From: Listeria ivanovii subsp. ivanovii
GTDB lineage: Bacteria > Bacillota > Bacilli > Lactobacillales > Listeriaceae
DNA: 64,000 bases
Direction of reading: 5' to 3'
NCBI RefSeq assembly: GCF_900187025.1
Contig: NZ_LT906478.1
Span: 1,410,001 to 1,474,000, forward strand
Shown: positions 56,972-64,000 of the stretch, in pieces
Layout of the letters: each line of letters begins with the position of its first letter
How positions within the stretch are numbered: the first letter of the stretch is position 1
The notes under the pieces: model-generated
Seen by the model: only the letters and a program-made list of their open reading frames with translations
Database searches by the model: none
What the model was told of the DNA's origin: nothing
Translations under genes and position numbers: made by a program

Positions 56972-58852
56972 TTAATCCAATTGACCACTGTTTAATTGGC
57001 GGTTAAGTTGGACGATTTCGAGCATCACTCGGATTTCATTTTCTTTGTCATTATCTCGGTTGTATCCGGCAAGTTCTTGCTCAAGTTCTTTCTTTTTTTG
57101 CTCTAGCTTAAACCGCTTGAGGCTCCTAATATAGTCTTCGAATTGAAGCCTACCTTGCTCTTCTGGGCAAATAACCATTTCAAGGCTACTAATTAAGCCT
57201 TTCATTGCAACATCCTGCACGCTATCCATAAATTTATTCGGATCAGCATCATTGCCTTCCGCAAAGTAGCCAATTAAGTAGGTATAAAGCGCTTGATAGT
57301 TGTCATGATAAAATTCTGTTTCACCAAGAAGTTGCTTAATTAATAGAAAGCTATCTCGACTTTCCATCATTGCTTTCATGAGTTGCTGTTCCGCGGTTGT
57401 GTGCGCGGATAGTTTTTGCGTCGGCTGTTCAAAAGAAAACAGCATTTCCGGATTTTCTTGTGGGACTAACCCCATAAAAGAATCGTCTATTGGTGGTTCA
57501 TTATAGCTAGCAGTTTGGCGTGATTTTTGGCTTGTTTTGATAGATTGTTGAAGTTGTTGCTTTAAGGTTTCTATCGTTAATTCAAACTCATCAGCAAGTT
57601 GCTTTAAATATAACTCTCGTTCAACCGCTTGATCTAGCTTGGCGATTTCGCGCAAGCAATCATCAATATAACCAATTTGGTCTGTTTCATTTTGTAAATT
57701 ACGTTCTCTGCGCAAATAATGGATTTTAAAAGCTGTCCAAGTCATCCGCTGCTGTTTGTATATTTCTTTGAATTTATCGGCACCACTTGACCGAATAAAA
57801 TCATCTGGATCTTTTCCAGCTGGTAATTGAAGTACAAATACATCTAACCGATTTCGTTCCACTAAAAGTGTTCCGGCTTTATAAGCTGCTTCAATTCCAG
57901 CTCGGTCCCCATCATAACAAATGATTGCTCGACTAGTAAGCCGTTTGATTAAGTCTGCATGTTCTTCTGTAAGGCTTGTCCCCATAGAAGCAACTGCATT
58001 TTGAATGCCTGCTTCTTCGGCAGAAATGACGTCCATAAAGCCTTCCATAAGTGTAATTTCTTCTTGTTTTCGAATGGCTTGCCTTGCTTCTGAAAAATGA
58101 AACAATGTGCGTCTCTTGTTGAAAATGGGGGTTTCAGGGCTATTTAAATACTTCGGCCCATCATCGCGGTCAAATAAACGTCCAGAAAAAGCAATAATTT
58201 GTCCGCGGTCATTCGTAATGGGGAACATTATTCGATTACGGAATCGGTCTACCATTTGCCCATCATCACGTTCAGACAAAAGTCCTCCTGTTCCTGCAAG
58301 TTGTAAATCCATTCCTCTTTTTTCTAGAAAAGAAGTAATAGTTGCATGATGGTTTGGAGCAAAACCAATTTGGAAACTCGCCATCATTTGTTCTGACATA
58401 CCACGCTCTTTTAAATAAGTGAGAGCGGCTGCCCCTTCTTCTGTTTCCATCAAAATATAATGATAGAGTTTGGCGGTGAGTTGATGCATTTCTATCATTT
58501 TTGCTGTTTCAGAAGTTTCTTTTGGTAAATGTGCAGTATCAGGCTCTTCAGGAAGTTCAATTGCAACATCTAAATGGCTCATATCTGCGACTTTTTTTAC
58601 TGCCTCAACAAAAGTTAGTCCATCGTGTTCCATGAGGAATGAAAAAACATTTCCGCCTTTTCCACAGCCAAAACAATGGAAAATCTGCTTTTCTGGCGAC
58701 ACAGAGAAAGAGGGTGTTTTTTCTCCATGAAAAGGACATAAACCAGCGTAATTACGACCTTGTTTTTTTAGTTGAACATAATTACCAATAATATCGACTA
58801 TATCCGCTTGATTCCGGACATGATCAATTACTTCTTCAGGAATCCGTGCCAT
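56972..58852 (-). CDS. dnaG: DNA primase
   Basis: 626 residues from the ATG at 58850-58852. The N-terminal zinc finger is CPFHGEKTPSF and FHCFGCGKGG. The TOPRIM catalytic core shows EGFMDVISAEEAGI and ICYDGDRAG. The C-terminal helicase-binding domain begins after a linker near residue 430. It makes RNA primers for replication. It overlaps no gene, is 19 bp behind yqxD, and precedes rpoD by about 95 bp. Confidence 0.95.
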   Translation of the reverse strand: MARIPEEVIDHVRNQADIVDIIGNYVQLKKQGRNYAGLCPFHGEKTPSFSVSPEKQIFHCFGCGKGGNVFSFLMEHDGLTFVEAVKKVADMSHLDVAIELPEEPDTAHLPKETSETAKMIEMHQLTAKLYHYILMETEEGAAALTYLKERGMSEQMMASFQIGFAPNHHATITSFLEKRGMDLQLAGTGGLLSERDDGQMVDRFRNRIMFPITNDRGQIIAFSGRLFDRDDGPKYLNSPETPIFNKRRTLFHFSEARQAIRKQEEITLMEGFMDVISAEEAGIQNAVASMGTSLTEEHADLIKRLTSRAIICYDGDRAGIEAAYKAGTLLVERNRLDVFVLQLPAGKDPDDFIRSSGADKFKEIYKQQRMTWTAFKIHYLRRERNLQNETDQIGYIDDCLREIAKLDQAVERELYLKQLADEFELTIETLKQQLQQSIKTSQKSRQTASYNEPPIDDSFMGLVPQENPEMLFSFEQPTQKLSAHTTAEQQLMKAMMESRDSFLLIKQLLGETEFYHDNYQALYTYLIGYFAEGNDADPNKFMDSVQDVAMKGLISSLEMVICPEEQGRLQFEDYIRSLKRFKLEQKKKELEQELAGYNRDNDKENEIRVMLEIVQLNRQLNSGQLD

Positions 58853-58871
58853 ATTGACAGTCAACTCCTAT

Positions 58872-59312
58872 TTACTTATTTTGCAAAAATGTTGTCATCC
58901 GGTCTTTGAAAAGCAATCTATCTTGATCACTCATTGCTTTTGGACCTTTACTATATTTGCCTTGTTGCCTATCTTTGGCATGCCTATAGCGAATATCTAA
59001 CATTAATGACATTTCTTCTTCTCGGTAAAGTTCTCCGCGATTAGAAAAGACATACGTGTCTTTTGCAAGTAAGATGCTAGCAAGACCAATATCTTGTGTT
59101 ACGATAATATCGTCTTTTTTTGCTAAGTTCATCATTCGCATATCCGCCGATTCTTTTCCAGTATCCACAAAAATCCAATGCTCTCCGTCTGTATTTAGAG
59201 AATAATGATTAAAAGAAGCCACAAAAATGACATCTAACTGAAATTTTTCAGCAACTTGTTTTATTTCCGCTTTCACTGGACAGGCATCGGCATCGACCAA
59301 AATCTTTGGCAC
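58872..59312 (-). CDS. yqxD: YaiI/YqxD family protein (DUF188)
   Basis: 146 residues. The N-terminal LVDADACPVK and the VTQDIGLASILL with the following SNRGELY motifs are the DUF188 signature, a PIN-like or NYN-like fold with acidic residues at a possible nuclease centre. No function is proven. It is the first gene of the dnaG-rpoD operon, the usual place in Gram-positives. Confidence 0.88.
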   Translation of the reverse strand: MPKILVDADACPVKAEIKQVAEKFQLDVIFVASFNHYSLNTDGEHWIFVDTGKESADMRMMNLAKKDDIIVTQDIGLASILLAKDTYVFSNRGELYREEEMSLMLDIRYRHAKDRQQGKYSKGPKAMSDQDRLLFKDRMTTFLQNK

Positions 59313-59346
59313 ACCTTCCGTCCTCTCTCCAAAAATCTATGAAGAC

Positions 59347-59379
59347 AAGTTAAAAAACGAGTTTTTAGCCCGTTTTTTA
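59347..59379 (-). terminator. Terminator of the PPDK-regulator gene
   Basis: Arms TTAAAAAACGAG and CCCGTTTTTTAA around a short loop, on the minus strand followed by T. It stands behind the PSRP gene and before yqxD. Confidence 0.65.
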
Positions 59380-59421
59380 AAATATTATTCGTAGATTTAA
59401 CATTTTTGTTCGCGATATTAG

Positions 59422-59450
59422 ATTATACGGGAAGAAGCCAATTTTTACAA
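59422..59450 (-). promoter_or_regulatory. Promoter of the yqxD-dnaG-rpoD operon
   Basis: On the minus strand TTGTAA (59445-59450), 17-bp spacer, TATAAT (59422-59427). The -10 box is part of ATTATACGGG, which is mirrored by CCCGTATAAT at 59460-59469. The distance to yqxD is about 110 bp. Confidence 0.65.
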
Positions 59451-59502
59451 GCTGTTTTCCCCGTATAATATATATATTCGACACAAAAAGCAAAAGTCCT
59501 TC

Positions 59503-60327
59503 TTATAATTCTAAATTTTCGTCAACAATTTCACCGATGTGGATTAAAATCTCATTGGCAGTTTCTTCAATTGCTTTATTCGTCACATCTAGTACAAAGC
59601 AATTTAGTTTACTTGCAAGTTTGTTGAATATGGCTAGCTCTTCATCAATGCGTTGATTACTCGCATAAGTACCAGCTCCAGGCAACCCAATGGAGATTAA
59701 TCTTTCTTGCCTAATCTTAGTTAACTTTTGTTTGCTAATTTTTAATCCGATAATTTTTTTAGGATCAATTTCGAATAACTCATCTGGAATTTGTGCTTCT
59801 GGGACGATAGGAATATTAACAATTTTTAACCCTTTCAGTGCTAAATATTGAGATAAAGGTGTTTTCGATGTTCTAGAAATACCAATTAAAACATAATCTG
59901 CTTGTAAAATACCTCGAGGATTACGACCATCATCATTTTCTACGGCAAATTCTATTGCTGCAACCTTATTAAAGTACGCTTCATCCATTGAACGAACTCG
60001 ACCAGGTTCTGAAAGTGGTTTAATCTTGTATGTTTCCTCTAACTGATTCAAAAGTGGACCAAACAAGTCAATAATCGGCACCCCAAATGCTTGAGCTGTC
60101 TGGTTTAGCTCTTCTCGAACACTTTCTAAAACAATGGTATGCACGATAATGCCATTATTTACAGCTACCAAATCAACAATTTCTTCAATCATATGAGAAG
60201 AGTCAACATGGTGAAAGCGATGAATGAATTTGGGCGTTTGGCCAAATTGACTAAGTGCAGCTCTTGTCACCAGTTCGGCCGTTTCTCCTGTTGAATCGGA
60301 AACCACATATACGGCTGGTTGTGTCAT
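59503..60327 (-). CDS. Pyruvate phosphate dikinase regulatory protein (kinase/pyrophosphorylase)
   Basis: 274 residues of the DUF299/PSRP family. The start [20 protein letters not shown], the P-loop-like [15 protein letters not shown] (about 155-170) and [15 protein letters not shown] are hallmarks. PSRP both phosphorylates (with ADP) and dephosphorylates PPDK at a Thr. The gene is about 35 bp behind glyS, in the glyQS cluster; in Bacillus the ccpN repressor gene is next to it, but none is seen here. Start ATG 60327 has GAGGAGG. Confidence 0.9.
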   Translation of the reverse strand: MTQPAVYVVSDSTGETAELVTRAALSQFGQTPKFIHRFHHVDSSHMIEEIVDLVAVNNGIIVHTIVLESVREELNQTAQAFGVPIIDLFGPLLNQLEETYKIKPLSEPGRVRSMDEAYFNKVAAIEFAVENDDGRNPRGILQADYVLIGISRTSKTPLSQYLALKGLKIVNIPIVPEAQIPDELFEIDPKKIIGLKISKQKLTKIRQERLISIGLPGAGTYASNQRIDEELAIFNKLASKLNCFVLDVTNKAIEETANEILIHIGEIVDENLEL

Positions 60328-60361
60328 ACATACTTCCTCCTCTTTACTCGAAATCTTTTCT

Positions 60362-62428
60362 TTATTTTACATTAATTTCATCCATTTGAGCAAATTCTTT
60401 AATAAAACTTGCTAATTCAAAAAGTAAAGCTAGACGATTGTTTTTTAGTTCGAGATTGTCGCTCATAACCAGTGTATTATCGAAATAATCATCAATGGTT
60501 GTTCTAAGTCCTGCAAATGCTTTCAGGCGTTCCACAATCGTTAAACTAGCATAATCGTATTTTAGTTTTTCTAATTTATCAAACAAGGCATGTTCGTATT
60601 CGTTTTCGAATAAAGCTGGATCAACTTCGACTCCTTCTTCGTATTTTTTTGAAATGTTCATAACACGAGTTAGTGCTTCAATGGTTGGGCGGAACCAATC
60701 AGATTCTACGTGTTTATTTAAAATTTGTGCACGGTCGACCAGTTGCGGTATAACATTAGGATCCCCGCCGATAACAGCATCAATAATATCGTGACGAATG
60801 TGATGATTTTGTAAAACAACCCGCAAACGATTTTTCAAGAATGTCTGCACTTCTTTTTTCACATCATCACTAGGAAGTTCCACCGCACCTTCTGCTCTTT
60901 CCATATCAACAATACGGGAAATAAGTTCAAGTACTGGAATATCCCAACCATTTGCCTGGATAATACGCATTGCACCAAAAGCACTGCGTCGTAAACCAAA
61001 TGGATCAGCAGAACCAGTTGGAACGATATTTACACAGAAGAAGCCAACTAATGTTTCTAATTTATCTGCAATCGCAATAAGCGAGCCTAAATCTGTTTGT
61101 GGCAATTCACCTTCCGCGGAATTTGGCAGATAGTGCTCACGAATAGCCGTTGCAATCGCTCGTTTTTCGCCTTGTAATAAAGCATATTTCTCTCCCATTA
61201 AACCTTGTAATTCTGGGAACTCGCCCACAACATTTGTCACTAAATCAAATTTGTAAATATCTGTTAAACGAATAATATCTTCCTTATCTTCGTCTTTCCA
61301 ATCTAAATAGTCAGCAAGCATCAACGCAACTTTTTGAACCCGTTTCATTTTTTCTGTTAACGTTCCTAATTTTTCATGGAACACAATGTTCGGAAGTTTA
61401 GCTACAGCCTCATCAATGGTCATTTTTAAATCTTCTTGATAAAAGAAATCTGCATCAGATAAACGAGCACGTAAAACTTTTTCATTTCCGCGAGCAACCG
61501 TTTCTAGGTTCTCATGATTCCCGTTTCTAACCGTTACAAAATGTGGCAACAATTTATCATCTTGATTGAAAACTGGGAAGTAACGTTGATGTTCTTTCAT
61601 TGTTGTAATTAATATTTCTTCGGGTAATTCTAAATAAATTTCTTCAAAATTGCCCGCTAAAACAGTCGGATATTCTACTAAATTAGTTACTTCTTCTAGT
61701 AAATCAGCATCTTCTTTGATTTGCCAATTTTCTAATGCTGCTAGTTCTTTCAATTGTCCTGCAATCGCTTCTTTTCGTTCTATTGCATCCACCACAACAA
61801 ATTGTTCTAATAACGCATGTTGATAGTCGCTAGGTTGCTTGATCGTAGCCGTTTCCCCAAGGAAGCGATGACCACGAGACATGTTACTCGTCACTACTCC
61901 AGTAATCTCAAATGGGATTACTTCTGTTCCGAACATCGCGATTAACCATTTAATTGGGCGAATATAGCGTAAGTCGTTGCTACCCCAATGCATACTCACT
62001 GGGAAAGTCATGCTTGTTACTACTTTTTGAAGCTGTGGTAGCAAGGCTGTTGTTTTTTCACCAATTACTTCTTTTTTTATATAAATATATTCCACGCCTT
62101 TAATTTCACGGAATGTTAAATCAGCTGGATCGATACTTTGACTTCTAGCAAAACCTAATGCAGCTTTTGACCAATTACCTTCTTCGTCCAAGGCGATTTT
62201 CTTTGCTGGACCTTTTGCTTCTTCCACACGATTAGCTTGTTCTTCTGCCATATTCTCCACAAGAACAGTGAGGCGTCTTGGTGTCGAAAAAGTTTTAATC
62301 TCGGAAAAAGTAATTTGATTTTCATGAAGCCAATCCGTCATTCTTTTTTTCAATTGTTCTACGGAGCTTGTCACATACTGCGCCGGCATTTCTTCTAAAC
62401 CAATTTCTAATAAAAAATCTTTACTCAT
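60362..62428 (-). CDS. glyS: Glycine-tRNA ligase, beta subunit
   Basis: 688 residues. The N-terminal domain starts with [13 protein letters not shown], and an HD-like central domain and C-terminal anticodon-binding helical domain follow. With GlyQ it forms the alpha2-beta2 enzyme that charges tRNA-Gly. It overlaps glyQ by 8 bp. Expression is set by the T-box upstream of glyQ. Confidence 0.95.
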   Translation of the reverse strand: MSKDFLLEIGLEEMPAQYVTSSVEQLKKRMTDWLHENQITFSEIKTFSTPRRLTVLVENMAEEQANRVEEAKGPAKKIALDEEGNWSKAALGFARSQSIDPADLTFREIKGVEYIYIKKEVIGEKTTALLPQLQKVVTSMTFPVSMHWGSNDLRYIRPIKWLIAMFGTEVIPFEITGVVTSNMSRGHRFLGETATIKQPSDYQHALLEQFVVVDAIERKEAIAGQLKELAALENWQIKEDADLLEEVTNLVEYPTVLAGNFEEIYLELPEEILITTMKEHQRYFPVFNQDDKLLPHFVTVRNGNHENLETVARGNEKVLRARLSDADFFYQEDLKMTIDEAVAKLPNIVFHEKLGTLTEKMKRVQKVALMLADYLDWKDEDKEDIIRLTDIYKFDLVTNVVGEFPELQGLMGEKYALLQGEKRAIATAIREHYLPNSAEGELPQTDLGSLIAIADKLETLVGFFCVNIVPTGSADPFGLRRSAFGAMRIIQANGWDIPVLELISRIVDMERAEGAVELPSDDVKKEVQTFLKNRLRVVLQNHHIRHDIIDAVIGGDPNVIPQLVDRAQILNKHVESDWFRPTIEALTRVMNISKKYEEGVEVDPALFENEYEHALFDKLEKLKYDYASLTIVERLKAFAGLRTTIDDYFDNTLVMSDNLELKNNRLALLFELASFIKEFAQMDEINVK

Positions 62429-63311
62429 GACGTTTTCCTCCCTCTTCTTTGACTAATGGGAAGCCAAGTTTTTCGCGTGATTCATAAAATGTTTTTGCGA
62501 TACGTCTTGCTAAGTTTCTAATTCGGCCAATATATTGTGCCCGTTCTGTAACAGAAACAACACCGCGTGCGTCAAGCAAGTTAAATGTATGAGAACATTT
62601 TAAAACGTAATCATAGGCTGGGAAAACAAGTCCTTCTTGCATTTGTCGAGCTGCTTCTCTTTCATACGTATCAAATAAGGTCAATAACATATCCGTGTTG
62701 GATGTTTCAAAAGCATATTTAGAGTTCTCAAATTCTGCTTGGAAAAAGATATCTTGGTAACTAATGCCTTCTGTCCATTCTAAATCAAACACATTTTCTT
62801 TATCTTGAATATAGCTGGCTAAACGTTCCACTCCGTAAGTGATTTCAGAGGTAACCGGGAAACATTCCAAGCCGCCTACTTGTTGGAAGTAAGTGAACTG
62901 AGTTATTTCCATCCCATCCAACCAAACTTCCCATCCAAGTCCAGCACAACCAAGTGAAGGGTTTTCCCAGTTATCTTCTACGAAACGAATATCGTGTTCT
63001 AATGGGTTAATTCCAAGTTTTTCTAAAGAACCAAGGTAAAGTTCTTGAATATTATCAGGAGAAGGTTTCATCACCACTTGGAATTGATGGTGTTGGAATA
63101 AACGGTTTGGATTTTCACCATAACGACCATCTGCCGGACGACGAGAAGGCTCGACGTATCCTGCTTTCCATGGTTCTGGTCCAATGGCTTTTAAAAACGT
63201 ATAAGGGCTCATTGTTCCGGCACCTTTTTCCACATCATACGATTGCAACATAATACAACCTTGTTCAGACCAATAATCTTGCAGTGTTCTAATCATTGTT
63301 TGTAAATTCAT
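62421..63311 (-). CDS. glyQ: Glycine-tRNA ligase, alpha subunit
   Basis: 296 residues from the ATG at 63309-63311, which follows GGAGGTGGAAGAA; the longer frame to 63341 has no ribosome site. Class II aminoacyl-tRNA synthetase catalytic domain with [37 protein letters not shown] and [19 protein letters not shown]. It activates glycine. It heads glyQ-glyS behind a glycine T-box. Confidence 0.95.
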   Translation of the reverse strand: MNLQTMIRTLQDYWSEQGCIMLQSYDVEKGAGTMSPYTFLKAIGPEPWKAGYVEPSRRPADGRYGENPNRLFQHHQFQVVMKPSPDNIQELYLGSLEKLGINPLEHDIRFVEDNWENPSLGCAGLGWEVWLDGMEITQFTYFQQVGGLECFPVTSEITYGVERLASYIQDKENVFDLEWTEGISYQDIFFQAEFENSKYAFETSNTDMLLTLFDTYEREAARQMQEGLVFPAYDYVLKCSHTFNLLDARGVVSVTERAQYIGRIRNLARRIAKTFYESREKLGFPLVKEEGGKRHE

Positions 63312-63348
63312 TTCTTCCACCTCCAAAGTTAATTCAGACAATATAAAA

Positions 63349-63568
63349 ACTCTCGTCTCTATATGCTGATTTAAAGCATATAGGGACGAGAGTTATCTCG
63401 CGGTTCCACCCTATTTGGAATTCAAACAATTCCCACCTTGATTTCGCTGTACTCCAGAACGCCTTCACAAAAAGATAACTACTCGGCTTACACCAAAACC
63501 CGAATTCGCTTAAAATAGAGCTTTTTGTTACTATTTTCCTTCAACGTACCTATTAGTTGATATATTAA
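63349..63568 (-). promoter_or_regulatory. Glycine T-box riboswitch of glyQS
   Basis: The minus-strand leader shows the S-turn AGTA, the specifier context GAAGGCG (GGC, glycine, at 63461-63463), the T-box AGGGTGGAACCGCG (63399-63412) and a strong terminator: AGCATATAGGGACGAGAGTT (63375-63394) pairs with AACTCTCGTCTCTATATGCT (63349-63366 area), then TTTTT. Uncharged tRNA-Gly would stabilise the antiterminator and turn on glyQS. Confidence 0.95.
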
Positions 63569-63597
63569 AAGATACTGTATTTTGGTCAAAAAGTCAA
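63569..63597 (-). promoter_or_regulatory. glyQS promoter overlapping the recO stop
   Basis: On the minus strand TTGACT (63592-63597), 17-bp spacer, TATCTT (63569-63574). The -35 box contains the recO stop codon (63594-63596). Confidence 0.6.
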
Positions 63598-64000
63598 TCA
63601 TCACTTTCTTTTTTTAACATGTTTTCCCATTTATCCATATCACGTAAAAATTTACGGCTTTTTAGATATAGGCCAGAATACTCATCGTAATACGTATCGA
63701 TCGCTTTTTGTAACCATTCTTTTGTTTTTGGTTTTACATCGATGTTGCCTAATCTATCTAATTGGAAGATGAAAAATAATCGAAGTAATTTCACGACATT
63801 TTCTGGTAAGTGCATGCGGTAGCGGTCTTTGTCATAACAACGATGACAGATAATCCCATTACTCCCTGTAGAAAAGTCAAAATGACCAGTCGTTTCTCCA
63901 CAAATAGCACATTTATCCATCGTTGGGTAAAGTCCTAGTACTGGTAACATTTTCATTTCAAAAATTTGTGTCAAGATTTGGGGATCATACCCTTCATCAA
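63594..64000 (-). CDS. recO: DNA repair protein RecO, C-terminal part (cut by window edge)
   Basis: About 135 C-terminal residues are visible; the frame continues past position 64000. The TTG at 63974 is inside the gene and is not a start. The helical domain LTQIFEMKMLPVLGLYP and the zinc ribbon CAIC plus CHRCYD are typical. RecO loads RecA with RecR and anneals single strands. It precedes glyQS, as in Bacillus and Listeria. Confidence 0.92.
   Translation of the reverse strand, partial: DEGYDPQILTQIFEMKMLPVLGLYPTMDKCAICGETTGHFDFSTGSNGIICHRCYDKDRYRMHLPENVVKLLRLFFIFQLDRLGNIDVKPKTKEWLQKAIDTYYDEYSGLYLKSRKFLRDMDKWENMLKKESDD

Overview
The window is Firmicute DNA of low G+C and matches the genus Listeria. 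Gene order and protein content follow the Listeria block that runs from the ladR/mdrL efflux locus to recO. The most likely source is Listeria innocua or a close non-monocytogenes relative. The species inference rests mainly on two absences: neither ispG (gcpE) nor ispH (lytB) is at the place where L. monocytogenes and Bacillus order would put it, after the DUF1189 gene and between cshB and the YqfO gene. Two mevalonate-route genes (thl and mvaS) are present. I recall this pattern for L. innocua; it was not computed here.

Layout. Positions 1-1.6 kb hold the divergent ladR/mdrL efflux pair, with a PadR-type operator over the pump promoter. Positions 1.7-7.4 kb form an accessory region: a DUF2975/XRE pair, a small excisionase-like HTH protein, a tyrosine recombinase broken by one frameshift, an 18-codon micro-ORF divergent from a frameshifted Rgg-like regulator, a secreted toxin-like protein with a probable immunity partner, and a LOG-family/SMUG2-like glycosylase pair. 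Positions 7.5-15.1 kb hold two cell-wall surface proteins; the larger is split by a frameshift into an N-terminal part with the signal peptide and a C-terminal part with the sortase signal.

From 15.2 kb on the content is housekeeping. It begins with thl and mvaS (mevalonate entry), a VanZ-like protein, an MFS/phosphodiesterase pair, an AI-2E-family permease and murB. The osmolyte/bile block follows: opuB/bilE, an unknown conserved protein, mntH and the four-gene opuC operon with a sigma-B-like promoter. Next come thiT under a TPP riboswitch, a YjbR protein, an ABC-F ATPase, a membrane protein gene with an internal stop, a disulfide oxidoreductase, and the rnjB-dapA-dapG-asd cluster, followed by a class B PBP, sodA, DUF1189, azlCD and prsA.

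The last third holds the zinc operon zurA-zurM-zurR with a Zur box, ppaC, nfo, cshB, the YqfO gene, trmK, the macromolecular-synthesis operon yqxD-dnaG-rpoD, the PPDK regulator gene, glyQS behind a glycine T-box, and the C-terminal half of recO.

Four loci appear broken by small lesions (recombinase, Rgg-like regulator, large surface protein, DUF4352-like gene). Two of these lesions lie in short homopolymer runs, so sequencing error must be excluded before calling them biological. The most novel-looking element is the micro-ORF at 4012-4068, whose product ends in a hydrophobic stretch plus Gly-Gly like streptococcal SHP pheromones. It lies back-to-back with the Rgg-like gene, and a putative small RNA converges on its 3' end.
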